Positions 8,618 through 17,786 are shown, counted from the stretch's first letter. The stretch: 52,985 nucleotides of DNA from Bacteroidales bacterium (GCA_025454755.1 JALONV010000022.1:1-52985), one strand, 5' to 3'. Notes: generated from the sequence alone by a model not told the origin. Numbers and translations are program-made.

Positions 8618-8899
8618 TTCAACCATATTAAAAATTCAATCTTAAGCAAAATACTATTTATCTTAAGTATTGTAGTATTTGTATTCTGGATTTCCGGTCA
8701 GGCTATTGATGTATATCGTTTTGCCGCAATTGGTTCAATCTATGAATTTATCTGGCTTTTTATGCTATTGATGTTATTTGTTATGCCAATAATCTCACTG
8801 ATATTTTTATTAAAGGGGGGATTTAATATCAGGTCCCTTTATCTGTATACAATAATAATTACTGTGACAAACATTCTCCTGATGATCTTTTTAAAATAG
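8618..8899 (+). other. Open frame for a small membrane protein without a clear start (possible gene remnant)
   Basis: A 93-codon frame runs from just after a TGA at 8615-8617 to a TAG at 8897-8899. It reads like real coding sequence: two to three hydrophobic helices (KILFILSIVVFVFWISG, then FIWLFMLLMLFVMPIIS, then LYTIIITVTNILLMIFLK) separated by polar turns. There is no ATG, GTG or TTG before the second helix. Either the start is unconventional, or the 5' part was lost to a frameshift or deletion. The neighbouring region also holds decayed genes, which favours a remnant. Confidence 0.35.
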
Positions 8900-9047
8900 G
8901 CCTCTGTTAAATATAAATGGCAAAAATACAAACCATGATTGAACTAAACTCTCATCAGGATTATAAATGTGTAGAATTAACCCTAAAGCAAATAAAATTA
9001 GGCTTCTATGGTAATAGTATGAAGGATCATCACTTTTAAGTATCCTG

Positions 9048-9551
9048 ATGAAAAGAACAATATTACTTGTCATTCTTTCAATTCCGGGTATATTTTTATT
9101 TGCTCAGAGCAAAAGTGACACCGCCACAAAAAGACCTCTGAATAATTTTAACCTGAATCTTCTGGGCGAAGCGTCGCTGATTTCATTTAATTATGAGAGA
9201 CTGCTTTTTATAAGTCCGAAATTCTTTTTAACCGGCCAGTTAGGAATCGGATACAATGAGGAATTCCAGCTTTTCGATAATTCACCGCCGGAAAAGTACA
9301 CCATAATCTCGCATCATATTACCGGGAACTATGGGAAAATGAGGCATTTTTTTGAATTTGGACTATTTGGTGCGATAGTCAGCGGAAAAACTGATCATCA
9401 TTATTTATTAGGACCGGTAGCAGGATACAGGATACAGCCATTAAGCTCCGGCAAAATAAATATTAGAATTTATGGCAATATCCCTGTTTTAGGTTTTGAA
9501 ACGGAAATGACCTTTATCCCTGTTGGAATAAGCTTTGGTTTATGTTTTTAA
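9048..9551 (+). CDS. Secreted or outer-membrane beta-rich protein, function unknown
   Basis: The 167-residue product starts with a cleavable signal peptide (MKRTILLVILSIPGIFLFAQ). The mature part is made of alternating amphipathic strands, for example FNLNLLGEASLISFNYERLLF and FFLTGQLGIGYNEEF, and ends in GISFGLCF. The strand pattern and aromatic final residue suggest a small outer-membrane barrel. The pseudogene just downstream encodes a protein with similar NLLG/ILG ... NYER/NYDR phrases, so the two may be relatives of one family arranged in tandem. The function is unknown. Confidence 0.65.
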   Translation: MKRTILLVILSIPGIFLFAQSKSDTATKRPLNNFNLNLLGEASLISFNYERLLFISPKFFLTGQLGIGYNEEFQLFDNSPPEKYTIISHHITGNYGKMRHFFEFGLFGAIVSGKTDHHYLLGPVAGYRIQPLSSGKINIRIYGNIPVLGFETEMTFIPVGISFGLCF

Positions 9552-9583
9552 TACCATCACTGAATTTTATCAAGTTCTCCTGA

Positions 9584-10127
9584 ATGACATTTACATTATC
9601 AAATATTATGTTAAATCATGATGGTATATTAATCGTAAGGATATTTTCAATTGTCCTTCTGATAAATATTTTATTCAGCAGTCTGCTGAATGCCCGGGAT
9701 TCAGAAAAAGATTATCGCAGGGAAAAACATCAAGGAAAAATTCCGTTTATCTTGAAATCCTGGGCGACGGCGCAGTATGGTAACTTAATTATGACCGGAT
9801 CGTACCTTTAAGAAATAATAACGCGTTGGTTTTCAGGGCAGGCGGAATGAATATCATAGTCATTTTACAGATACATTAAGTTTCAATTTCATCGGCGCAG
9901 TAGGTTTCCTGACAGGCGGTCCGAAACAATTTTTTGAAGTAAGTATGTGATATACACATTTTTCAGGGAGCCAGGACCGCCTGGTTGTTCTGACTACGGG
10001 AAACCGTCGCCAGGGGCCCAAAGGCCTGATCATCAGATTTACACCAATGTACATTTACAATACCGAAAAGGGAGATACTTTTGGCAATTCTTTATAGTTT
10101 GGATTATCCTTAGGCTATTCGTTTTGA
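9584..10127 (+). pseudogene. Decayed gene for a small outer-membrane protein
   Basis: Three frames together read as one protein. A signal-peptide-like stretch (FSIVLLINILFSSLLNA) continues until about 9735. Another frame then gives NSVYLEILGDGAVW, a TAA at 9781-9783 and LNYDRIVPLRNNNALVFRAGG. After a second shift near 9846 the frame gives NEYHSHFTDTLSFNFIGAVG, then FEVSM, a TGA and YTHFSG, and finally a TAG before the ending FGLSLGYSF. That is at least two frameshifts and three internal stops. The intact phrases resemble a common Bacteroidota small barrel protein and the gene just upstream. It is clearly non-functional. Confidence 0.75.
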
Positions 10128-10172
10128 TAATAGTATTTAAAAGTAGGAGTCCTGCCACCTTAATCAAGACTA

Positions 10173-11027
10173 CTAATTCTTAGTCCAGTCAACAATTACT
10201 TTAATCATATCTTCCTTAACATTACCAAAACCATGATTGGTGTCGAATGCCTTAATGCTGACCTTATCTGATTTTAGAAGTTTAAGTTTCCGGTACAATG
10301 GAAGACAGTGTTCTTCAATAGGGGCTGTAGTGTCAAGCCATCCCACAATAAATAAAATTTCCTTATCCTTGAGTTTTTCAGCATTCTTAACAAGATCGAA
10401 AAGGTCAACTTTTATAATGATTGATTCATTATAACTGTGAAATGATTGTAAATCACAATTTATCGGGCCATCAGGAGTAAATGCTCCGGATATTCTTTTT
10501 TCAAATGATTCACGGTATACCGTATCAGCCTTCATTTTTTTTATGTGGACGGAATTATCAGATCCACCAATAGATATGACCTTCCTCATTCCAGGATTAT
10601 AAAGGGCTGCTGTTAAAACATATCCGCCTCCAAGACTATGGCCGCATACAGTTATTCTTGAAGTATCGATTCCAAATTGACGAATTGTCTTTTCCTGTTT
10701 AAAAAATTCCAGTGCAACATTAATATCATGAATACTATTTTCATCATTAAACCTTCCCTCGCTGCTAAAGCTTCCCTGATAATTAAAAGCCAAAATATTA
10801 ATTCCGGCAGAATTAATTTTTTCAGCCAATCCAAGCGGACTCTGGTTGTTACCCGGGAAGCCATGAGCCAGTATTAAAGTAGGTGAATATCGGTCATGGG
10901 CAGGATAAAAGTATGCATTTAATATATTTCCGTTACTTACCAGATCAATCTTTACAGGAGATGGTTGAGCTAATAATATGGCACTTTTAAAAGCTAATAA
11001 AAGTATCAGGGGAAGTTGATGTTTCAT
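10173..11027 (-). CDS. Secreted alpha/beta hydrolase (serine esterase/peptidase type)
   Basis: The 284-residue product has a signal peptide (MKHQLPLILLLAFKSAILLAQ) and the alpha/beta hydrolase core. LILAHGFPGNN holds the oxyanion-hole region near residues 51-61. The nucleophile is Ser131 in VCGHSLGGGY, the acid is probably Asp232 in VGWLDTTAP, and the base is His265 in DTNHGFG. The layout matches the dienelactone hydrolase/acetyl-xylan-esterase-like family. The substrate cannot be read from the sequence; an exported ester or peptide hydrolase is the safe call. It stands alone between a pseudogene and a 265-base spacer in which I see nothing else. Confidence 0.8.
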   Translation of the reverse strand: MKHQLPLILLLAFKSAILLAQPSPVKIDLVSNGNILNAYFYPAHDRYSPTLILAHGFPGNNQSPLGLAEKINSAGINILAFNYQGSFSSEGRFNDENSIHDINVALEFFKQEKTIRQFGIDTSRITVCGHSLGGGYVLTAALYNPGMRKVISIGGSDNSVHIKKMKADTVYRESFEKRISGAFTPDGPINCDLQSFHSYNESIIIKVDLFDLVKNAEKLKDKEILFIVGWLDTTAPIEEHCLPLYRKLKLLKSDKVSIKAFDTNHGFGNVKEDMIKVIVDWTKN

Positions 11028-11243
11028 TGTTTGGATTTTAATTAATTCCGGTGCGAAGTAATTATAAAGTTATACTATGTTAATATTAAAGCCAAATTTA
11101 TTTTAATCTCTGTATATGTTTGATTATGTGTATATTGTAAACTCTGACACCAATTCTATCAACATCATTAATATTTAATCCTGTAAAGGATTGATCTTGA
11201 ACGATTTAAATTTATATTGAGTTTTAATTTCCTGATTTATTCC

Positions 11244-11251
11244 TAAATTTG
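11244..11251 (+). promoter_or_regulatory. Possible Bacteroidota -7 element (TAnnTTTG)
   Basis: TAAATTTG matches the Bacteroidota sigma-ABfr -7 consensus TAnnTTTG and lies 40 bases before the ATG at 11292. A good -33 TTTG at the usual spacing is not evident, so this is a weak prediction. Confidence 0.3.
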
Positions 11252-11291
11252 AGATTACATCTGTAATAAATGGCATTAAATCTGAGTCAAA

Positions 11292-11567
11292 ATGAAATTA
11301 CGTCATCTTTTCATAATCAACATTTTCATCGCAATCTTTTTTGGAGGTTCATGTACATTTTTACCTCATTTTGTATTCTCATTATATAATATTGTACCTG
11401 ATGAGGCATCCATCTGGGTTGCCCGCCTGGCCGGAGGTTCCATCCTGGGCTTTGCAACACTCATGTGGTTTGGTATTAAAACAGCTTCAACCGAGTCCCA
11501 CAACCCAATTGCTCTTGCCTATGCTTTTTTCCTGTTTATCCGGCCGGATATAAGCAATAGGGACTAA
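11292..11567 (+). CDS. Small membrane protein, probably truncated
   Basis: The 91-residue product has at least two membrane helices (about residues 6-28 and 44-62) with the phrase WVARLAGGSILGFATLMWF. This matches the first two-thirds of a family of roughly 120-130-residue four-helix proteins whose conserved core reads like VARLFGAALLGFG. The normal third helix begins (IALAYAFFLF) and then breaks off into a polar RPDISNRD ending. The missing C-terminal part is not found in other frames before the next gene at 11625. I think it is a truncated copy, possibly non-functional. Confidence 0.5.
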   Translation: MKLRHLFIINIFIAIFFGGSCTFLPHFVFSLYNIVPDEASIWVARLAGGSILGFATLMWFGIKTASTESHNPIALAYAFFLFIRPDISNRD

Positions 11568-11624
11568 GTTTTTATAGGAAATTTTAATTTTAGAATACTG
11601 ATTGCAAAGTTACTAAATTACTGA

Positions 11625-12104
11625 ATGAAGATAATTAAAAAAATACTGATCCTGGGAATCGGAAATGATATTCTTACCGACGATGGTATTGGCCCCAGGC
11701 TTGTTCGTGATCTGGCTCAAATGAACATCAATCCAAATTTCGGATTTGATGTCGCCGGCTGCGGTGGACTGGAGATAATGGAACATATAAAAGGTTATGA
11801 TAAGGTGATTTTCATTGATGCAATACGTACCCGTACCGGTAAACCTGGCGCTGTATATTATTTTATTCCTTCTGATTTCCGTGAAACCTCTCATCTGTCA
11901 AATCTTCACGATCTGAATTTTCTTACATCGCTAAAACTGGGAGAAATCCTTGAACTTGGACTGCCTTCCGATTTACATATAATTGCTGTCGAGATCCTTG
12001 AGGACATGGTATTCGGCGAGGAATTGACCTTTCCTTTAAAGAATGAGTATCCCCGCATTCTTAGAAAAGTGGTATCTCTTATTAAGAAGATAGCTGAAAA
12101 ATAA
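11625..12104 (+). CDS. [NiFe]-hydrogenase maturation protease (HycI/HybD family)
   Basis: The 159-residue protein has the family signature GIGNDILTDDGIGP at residues 11-24. Probable nickel-sensing ligands are Asp20 (DDG), Asp65 (IFIDAIR) and His95 (SNLHDL), which line up with Glu16, Asp62 and His93 of HybD. These endopeptidases remove the C-terminal tail of the large subunit after nickel insertion. The MvhA-like large subunit encoded at 14462 still carries a tail after its DPCxxCxxH motif, so it is the likely substrate. The gene lies upstream of, and in the same direction as, the hydrogenase genes, separated by the response regulator gene. No hypABCDEF genes are present in the window. Confidence 0.9.
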   Translation: MKIIKKILILGIGNDILTDDGIGPRLVRDLAQMNINPNFGFDVAGCGGLEIMEHIKGYDKVIFIDAIRTRTGKPGAVYYFIPSDFRETSHLSNLHDLNFLTSLKLGEILELGLPSDLHIIAVEILEDMVFGEELTFPLKNEYPRILRKVVSLIKKIAEK

Positions 12105-12326
12105 GATCGCCCGATTTTTCTCTTTTAAATTATAACCTTTATCCTTCTTCAGGGGACTGTATATATTATCTCAAAATATTTTTTCCAAAATTTCATTGCT
12201 GCTATTTGTCTAATTCTTCGTAATTTTATATGAAATGTTCTTTTTGTATATAAATTAAGAATGCAATGTTCTATATATAAGCACTTTAAGATGCTTCCTG
12301 TTTTTATTGCAATTATCTGATAACAT

Positions 12327-12333
12327 GGAGGGA
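12327..12333 (+). promoter_or_regulatory. Strong Shine-Dalgarno site of the response regulator gene
   Basis: GGAGGGA lies 7 bases before the ATG at 12341. Such strong sites are uncommon in this window, where most genes lack them, so efficient translation of the regulator is suggested. Confidence 0.5.
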
Positions 12334-12340
12334 CATAAAA

Positions 12341-12787
12341 ATGAATGAAAAAGCAAAAATTCTCGTTGTTGAAGATGACAGTGATCTCGTTGCTGCAATA
12401 ACTAAAATACTTGAAAACAAAGGCTATGCTGCTTCAAGTGCATATGATCCGGAAGAGGGCTGGGATAAAATAAAACAGGATAAACCGAATCTGATCATCC
12501 TTGATGTTATGTTTGGAGGTAAGGGAGAATCAAAAGGATTTGATTTTGCCCATAAAATAAGGTGTGATAAGCAATTTTCTGATATTCCGATATTAATGAT
12601 GACAGCAATTAATACAGAGAAGCCTTTTTTCAATTTTTCGCCGGAGACAGATGGTGAATTTTTACCCGTCGATGCTTTTCTTGACAAGCCTGTCAAATCT
12701 GATGAACTTTATCTTAAGGTTGAAGAGCTATTAAAGCAGAAAACCAGCAAATGGATTAATTGGCCAGAAAAGAACAATAATAACTGA
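12341..12787 (+). CDS. Stand-alone response regulator (receiver domain only)
   Basis: The 148-residue protein is a single CheY-like receiver domain. Acidic residues Glu11-Asp13 (VVEDDSD), the phospho-acceptor Asp55 (ILDVMF), the switch Thr88 (MMTAIN) and Lys116 (FLDKPVK) are all present. There is no DNA-binding or enzymatic output domain; the C-terminus ends in polar KNNNN. It precedes the hydrogenase genes by 260 bases, and a histidine kinase gene follows the same gene block at 20748. I infer that they form a pair adjusting hydrogenase or respiratory activity by protein contact. The 236 bases upstream show nothing but AT-rich sequence. Confidence 0.85.
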   Translation: MNEKAKILVVEDDSDLVAAITKILENKGYAASSAYDPEEGWDKIKQDKPNLIILDVMFGGKGESKGFDFAHKIRCDKQFSDIPILMMTAINTEKPFFNFSPETDGEFLPVDAFLDKPVKSDELYLKVEELLKQKTSKWINWPEKNNNN

Positions 12788-13046
12788 TTAATATTTACTT
12801 TTTTCATCATTAAACTATCCCTTCAAACTGCCTTTAATATACTATCATTGTCGCTGGACGGGCATTTCAAAGAATTAGAGAAGTTTTTATTATCCTTTAA
12901 AATATTGTATTTGGACTGTTTATTGTGAGACATTTCACTTTAAACATTAGATTATTAGGGGATTCCTTAACTTTTATATATTTTTTCTTAAATTTATTAC
13001 AAAGATTTTTTGTAACTGGGTTTAATTATTTAAGAAGATAAATCAT

Positions 13047-13472
13047 ATGGAATTTAATCCCCGGATTGTTGCATTTCTCTGCAACTGGTGCTCATACACT
13101 GGTGCTGATCTGGCAGGGACATCAAGGATGGAATATAAATCTAATGTACGAGTTGTCAGGATCATGTGTTCAGGTCGTATAGAACCAACATTTGTACTCA
13201 GAGCATTTACAAAAGGTGCCGATGGTGTGCTTATCTGCGGCTGTCACCCCGGTGACTGCCACTATCAGGAAGGAAACTACCGCTGTTTACGCAGGTTCCT
13301 GTTATTGCAGAAATACATTCTGCAGATGGGAATTGAAACAGAAAGGCTTAAGCTCGAATGGATAAGTGCCAGCGAGGGAAAACAATTTGCAGAGCTTGTG
13401 AATAGTTTTACTGAGACAATTACTGAACTAGGGCCCTGTAAAATAAAGGATACAATGAAGGTCCTGACCTAA
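13047..13472 (+). CDS. mvhD: MvhD: iron-sulfur linker subunit of a Hdr-linked hydrogenase
   Basis: The 141-residue protein matches the MvhD/FrhD-like family in length and cysteine pattern: LCNWCSYTGAD (Cys12, Cys15), IMCSGR (Cys41), ICGCHPGDCHY (Cys64, Cys66, Cys71) and Cys80. In methanogens MvhD holds a [2Fe-2S] cluster and passes electrons from the hydrogenase to HdrA. It is the first gene of the hydrogenase block and is followed after 18 bases by the small-subunit gene. In QmoB a similar domain is fused to HdrA; here it is a separate protein. The assignment is firm; the electron path is inferred from methanogen complexes. Confidence 0.9.
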   Translation: MEFNPRIVAFLCNWCSYTGADLAGTSRMEYKSNVRVVRIMCSGRIEPTFVLRAFTKGADGVLICGCHPGDCHYQEGNYRCLRRFLLLQKYILQMGIETERLKLEWISASEGKQFAELVNSFTETITELGPCKIKDTMKVLT

Positions 13473-13490
13473 ATTAATAAATCTCACATT

Positions 13491-14465
13491 ATGGAAGGTT
13501 CAAAGCCAAAATTAAAGCTTGCCGTATATTGGGCAGCTGCCTGCGGTGGCTGCTGTGTATCCGTGCTTGATGTTCATGAAAAACTGTTTGATGTTGTTGC
13601 TGCCGCCGACCTGGTATTCTGGCCTATTGCGTTCGACATCAAATACCGCGATGTAGAGGAGATGCCCGACCAGAATATTGATGTCACCCTGTTTAATGGA
13701 GCAGTCAGAAACAGCGAAAACGAACATATGGCAAAGCTTTTAAGAAAGAAAAGCAAGATCCTTGTTGCCTATGGCAGCTGCTCACATCTTGGAGGCATTC
13801 CCGGACTTGCAAATTTTTCAACAAAAGAAGAATTATTCCGGAGAGTATATTCGGAAAGTGAATCAACTGTAAATCCTGATAATGTAAATCCTCTTCCGGA
13901 ATTTGAAGTAAAAGAGGGAGTTTTAAGCTTACCCGATTTCTATAATGATGTCAGATCACTTACACAGGTTGTCGAAGTGGATTATTTCATACCGGGTTGT
14001 CCTCCGCAGACTGAAAGGTTACTTGAAGTCTTTACAGCAATTGTGAGCGGGGCCGAGCTCCCGCCAAAGGGTTCTGTCATTGGGGCCGGAACAAAGACTC
14101 AGTGTGATGATTGTATCAGGAAAAAGACTGAAAACAAGCGCATTAAAAAATTTTACCGACCATGGGAGATTCAGGATGACGGAGTATCCTGTTTCATGGA
14201 ACAGGGGGTTATTTGTATGGGACCCGCTACAAGAGAAGGATGCGGATACCGTTGTATTAAGGGTAATGCTCCGTGCCGCGGATGCTATGGTCCTCCCACC
14301 GGAGTTATCGACCCGGGTGCCAAAATGATGTCATCTATTGCCAGTATCATAGATGAAAAAGAGCCTGAAGAGATAAGCAGAGTCCTTGAAGATGTGGTCG
14401 ATCCGGCCGGATTATTCTACCGTTTTAGTCTTCCCGTTTCATTAATAAGAAGAAAATTAATATGA
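13491..14465 (+). CDS. mvhG: MvhG: small subunit of group 3c-type [NiFe]-hydrogenase
   Basis: The 324-residue protein has no Tat signal, so it is cytoplasmic. The proximal-cluster cysteines are in AACGGCCVS (Cys18, Cys21), GSCSHLGG and FIPGCPPQ. Further cysteines in the C-terminal part (CDDC, VSCFMEQGVICMGPATREGCGYRC, CRGCYGPP) would hold the medial and distal clusters. This matches MvhG-like small subunits and the NADH-quinone oxidoreductase 20-kDa family fold. Its stop overlaps the start of the large-subunit gene by four bases (ATGA), so synthesis of the two subunits is probably coupled. Confidence 0.9.
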   Translation: MEGSKPKLKLAVYWAAACGGCCVSVLDVHEKLFDVVAAADLVFWPIAFDIKYRDVEEMPDQNIDVTLFNGAVRNSENEHMAKLLRKKSKILVAYGSCSHLGGIPGLANFSTKEELFRRVYSESESTVNPDNVNPLPEFEVKEGVLSLPDFYNDVRSLTQVVEVDYFIPGCPPQTERLLEVFTAIVSGAELPPKGSVIGAGTKTQCDDCIRKKTENKRIKKFYRPWEIQDDGVSCFMEQGVICMGPATREGCGYRCIKGNAPCRGCYGPPTGVIDPGAKMMSSIASIIDEKEPEEISRVLEDVVDPAGLFYRFSLPVSLIRRKLI

Positions 14466-15925
14466 AAAGGATCACAATAGACCCTATAACCAGGCTGGAA
14501 GGCCATGGTAAAATTGAGATTTTCCTGAACGATGAAGGAGAAGTTAACAATGTCTATTTCCAGGTTCCGGAACTAAGAGGTTTCGAGAAATTCTGTGAAG
14601 GAAGACCTGTGGAAGAGCTTCCTGCCATCGTCGCAAAAATATGCGGTGTTTGCCCGGGCTGCCACCATATGGCATCGGGTAAAGCTGTTGATGCTGTATT
14701 TGGCGTTAACCCTCCTCCTACAGCAAAAAAACTCAGGGAACTTTTTTACATGGCACATTTTGTTCACAGTCATACCGCCCACTTTTATGCACTTGCGGCG
14801 CCTGACTTCGTTGTTGGTCCCTATGCACCACCTACTAAAAGGAATATTCTCGGGGTAATTGAAAAGGTAGGAAAAGAAATTGGGACAGAAGTCATTAAGC
14901 AACGCCGTTTGGCACAGGAAATCCAGGCTCTGCTTGGCGGCCATCAGACTTTTGTAGTGATGAATATCCCGGGAGGCGTCAGACGAGGGCTCTCTGAAAC
15001 AGAACGGGATGATATAGCCGATAAAGCAAAAGGCTTTGTTGAATTCGCAAAATTTACATTGAAGATTTTTGAAGATGTAGTATTGAAGAATAAGGAATAC
15101 GTCGATTTAATCCTCAATGGCCCCTATTCGCTTAAGCTTCATTCAATGGGACTTGTCGACGCCAGCAACAAAGTAAATTTCTATGACGGAAAAGTCAGGG
15201 TGGTCGATACGGAAGGTAAGGAATTGTGTAAATATTCTCCTCCGGAGTATCTCGATTATGTTGCCGAGCATGTTGAGCCATGGACATATCTGAAATTCCC
15301 GTTCCTGAAAAAAATAGGATGGAAAGGATTTATTGAAGGACAGAATTCTGGAGTGTATCATGCCACACCTTTATCGAGACTAAATGCTGCTGACGGGATG
15401 GCTACACCCCTTGCCCAAAAGGAGTATGAAAGAATGTACACCACACTCGGAGGGAAACCTGTTCATGCGACATTAGCAATGCACTGGGCAAGGCTTGTAG
15501 AGCTGTTATACTCCGCTGAACGATGCCTTGAGCTTGCAATGGATCCTGAAATTACCGGCAGGGAATTACGTGCTCAGCTGGGTCCTATCCCTGGCGAGGG
15601 TGTCGGTATTGTGGAAGCCCAGAGAGGCACCCTGACACACCATTACTGGACTGATGAAAAGGGTATTGTGAAAAAAGTCAATATAATAGTAGGAACAACG
15701 AATAATCATGCTGCAATCTGTATGTCGATTAAAAAAGCTGCTGAAGGCTTTATTAAAAAAGGGGTTGAAGTAACAGACGGCATCCTGAATCTGATTGAAA
15801 TGTCGTTTCGGGCTTATGATCCCTGTTTTTCGTGCGCCACACACTGTTTCCCGGGACAAATGCCGATGATTCTTGAGATTCGTGAACCCAATGGTGAATT
15901 AATCCAGCGTTTGATAAGAAATTAA
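14462..15925 (+). CDS. mvhA: MvhA: catalytic large subunit of group 3c-type [NiFe]-hydrogenase
   Basis: The 487-residue protein binds the NiFe active site. The N-terminal motif is ICGVCPGCHH (Cys61, Cys64), after the signature ITRLEGHGKIEI. The C-terminal motif is DPCFSCATH (Cys455, Cys458). A 26-residue tail follows His461 and should be cleaved by a maturation protease such as the one at 11625. The L1/L2 motifs and the MvhD/MvhG neighbours place it in the Hdr-linked group 3c. It catalyses reversible H2 oxidation. In known systems it is soluble and feeds HdrA; here a membrane protein gene lies downstream in the same block. Confidence 0.93.
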   Translation: MKRITIDPITRLEGHGKIEIFLNDEGEVNNVYFQVPELRGFEKFCEGRPVEELPAIVAKICGVCPGCHHMASGKAVDAVFGVNPPPTAKKLRELFYMAHFVHSHTAHFYALAAPDFVVGPYAPPTKRNILGVIEKVGKEIGTEVIKQRRLAQEIQALLGGHQTFVVMNIPGGVRRGLSETERDDIADKAKGFVEFAKFTLKIFEDVVLKNKEYVDLILNGPYSLKLHSMGLVDASNKVNFYDGKVRVVDTEGKELCKYSPPEYLDYVAEHVEPWTYLKFPFLKKIGWKGFIEGQNSGVYHATPLSRLNAADGMATPLAQKEYERMYTTLGGKPVHATLAMHWARLVELLYSAERCLELAMDPEITGRELRAQLGPIPGEGVGIVEAQRGTLTHHYWTDEKGIVKKVNIIVGTTNNHAAICMSIKKAAEGFIKKGVEVTDGILNLIEMSFRAYDPCFSCATHCFPGQMPMILEIREPNGELIQRLIRN

Positions 15926-15973
15926 ATTATTCTGACAGGTAAGTGATATTAAATAATCAATAAAGAAGGAATT

Positions 15974-17776
15974 ATGCGAACCGGAGTCTTTTTCTGCCAG
16001 ACAGATGACAACAGGAATCTTAATATTGATGCTATAGCAAAATATTCAGCTAACCTTCCTGAAGTTGAAACGGTCCAGATCCTGAGATTGAAACCTCTTC
16101 CTGAAATAAATTTTATTTGTCATCAAATAAAAACAAATAATCTGGAAAGGGTAGTCATTGCAGGAGATATACCAGGATATTATAAACCTGTCTTTACCAG
16201 GGCAATGGCCCTGGCAGGTGGCAATGCAGATGAAATACGGCTTGCCTCATTCCAGGAACATGGTGCCAGAGGCGAAAATGCCATGGATCGTGCCAAAGCT
16301 ATTGTTGCCTGTGCCACAATGGGCGTACCATTTCCTCTCGCTGCCGTTCCGGGGGGAAACCCTGTCAACCATGCAACTCTTATTATAGGAGCAGGTATAG
16401 CAGGGATACAATCTGCCCTGGAAATAGCCAATGCCGGCAAGCAGGTATTCCTTGTTGAGCAGACAGGGACGATAGGCGGACATATGGCAATGTTCGATAA
16501 AACATTCCCCACCCTCGATTGCGCCGCCTGCATCCTTACTCCCAAAATGGTATCTGTGGGGCAGCATGAAATGATCCGGCTGTTGACAAAGTCTAAAGTG
16601 GTCGCTGTTTCAGGAAAACCTGGATCTTACAGGGTTAAGATCAAACAAAGTGCCCGCTACGTTGATGTTAAATCGTGTATCGCATGCAACCTGTGTACTG
16701 AAGTTTGCCCCGTTAAGGTCAAAAGCGAGTTTGATGCAGGAATATCAATGCGTAAAGCCATCTATATCCCTTTTCCTCAAGCTGTTCCCAATGCATACCT
16801 TGTAGATGAGAAAAGTTGTACTTATATCCTTTCTGAAGGTAAGAAATGCGGCGTCTGCATGAAAAAATGTCCCAAGGAATGCATAAACCTGAATGAAACC
16901 GACCATACTATAGATATTGAAGTGGGAAATATTATTCTGGCAACAGGATATGAGCTTCTTGACGTCAGTAAAATAGAACAATATAAATATGGCATATTCC
17001 CTAATGTATTGACTTCCATAGAATTTGAGCGGCTTACAAATGCTTCCGGGACAACCGGAGGCCGGATTGTTACCAAAACAAAAAGGTTTAATAAGAAAAC
17101 AGAGAAGGATGAATGGATCTTCTCCCCTGAAGGTATTCCGCCGAGAAGTGTTGCACTTATTCATTGTGTGGGATCCAGAAATAAAAAGTATAATCCTTAC
17201 TGTTCCCGGGTATGCTGCATGTATTCTCTGAAATTCGCTCATCTTATAAAAGAAAAAGTTCCAAACGTAACCGTTTACGAGTTTTATATAGACATGCGGG
17301 CCTTTGGCAAAGGTTATGAGGAGTTTGCTGAAAGGATTAAACAGGAAGGAACATTTATTGTGCGCGGACATTCAGCATCTGTTGAGATGAAAGACGATCA
17401 AATGGTAGTGCGGGGAGAAGATATCTTTAATGATAAATTAGTTGAATTCAAAGTCGACATGGTCGTACTGGCAGTTGGACTGATACCATCGCCCGGAACT
17501 GAAGAGCTCAGCAGGATGCTGGGAATACAAAGAGATACCGATGGCTGGTTTTCCGAACTTGATTACAATGGCAGTCCTACTGATACTGATAAGGGCGGAA
17601 TTTATGTTGCCGGAATGTGCCAGGCACCAAAAGATATTCCTGATACAGTAGCGCAGGCTGCTGCAGTGGCTGCAGGAGTTTTGGGCAGCCTGACAAGCGG
17701 GAAAGGGCTCGGGCACATGAGCAGCCTTACACTCAGCGAAATAGAAGCCAAAGCTAAAACCATACATACAATCTAA
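15974..17776 (+). CDS. hdrA: HdrA-like flavoprotein with internal ferredoxin insert (HdrA1)
   Basis: The 600-residue protein has the HdrA core: FAD-binding GAGIAG at 139-144, the DCAACILTPKM segment at 182-192, HCVGSR near 397-402 and YCSRVCCM at 409-416. A ferredoxin-like insert carries two [4Fe-4S] motifs, CIACNLCTEVCP (235-246) and a second set at Cys282, Cys292, Cys295 and Cys299. The N-terminal domain has lost the usual cysteines (GVFFCQTDDN instead of a CxCG motif), and there is no C-terminal ferredoxin. HdrA is the flavin centre for electron bifurcation in Hdr complexes. It starts 48 bases after mvhA behind a modest AAGGA site. A second HdrA-like protein, encoded two genes later, carries the missing parts. 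Confidence 0.88.
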   Translation: MRTGVFFCQTDDNRNLNIDAIAKYSANLPEVETVQILRLKPLPEINFICHQIKTNNLERVVIAGDIPGYYKPVFTRAMALAGGNADEIRLASFQEHGARGENAMDRAKAIVACATMGVPFPLAAVPGGNPVNHATLIIGAGIAGIQSALEIANAGKQVFLVEQTGTIGGHMAMFDKTFPTLDCAACILTPKMVSVGQHEMIRLLTKSKVVAVSGKPGSYRVKIKQSARYVDVKSCIACNLCTEVCPVKVKSEFDAGISMRKAIYIPFPQAVPNAYLVDEKSCTYILSEGKKCGVCMKKCPKECINLNETDHTIDIEVGNIILATGYELLDVSKIEQYKYGIFPNVLTSIEFERLTNASGTTGGRIVTKTKRFNKKTEKDEWIFSPEGIPPRSVALIHCVGSRNKKYNPYCSRVCCMYSLKFAHLIKEKVPNVTVYEFYIDMRAFGKGYEEFAERIKQEGTFIVRGHSASVEMKDDQMVVRGEDIFNDKLVEFKVDMVVLAVGLIPSPGTEELSRMLGIQRDTDGWFSELDYNGSPTDTDKGGIYVAGMCQAPKDIPDTVAQAAAVAAGVLGSLTSGKGLGHMSSLTLSEIEAKAKTIHTI

Positions 17777-17781
17777 GGAGG
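17775..17781 (+). promoter_or_regulatory. Strong Shine-Dalgarno site of the QmoC-like gene
   Basis: AAGGAGG overlaps the stop codon of the first hdrA-like gene and lies 5 bases before the ATG at 17787. It fixes the start of the QmoC-like gene and suggests reinitiation within an operon. Confidence 0.55.
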
Positions 17782-17786
17782 TCGTT

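Noticed and set aside
12104-12341. Riboswitch or small RNA before the response regulator gene
   Set aside because: The spacer is AT-rich with only a very weak hairpin near 12110; no known aptamer pattern is recognisable.
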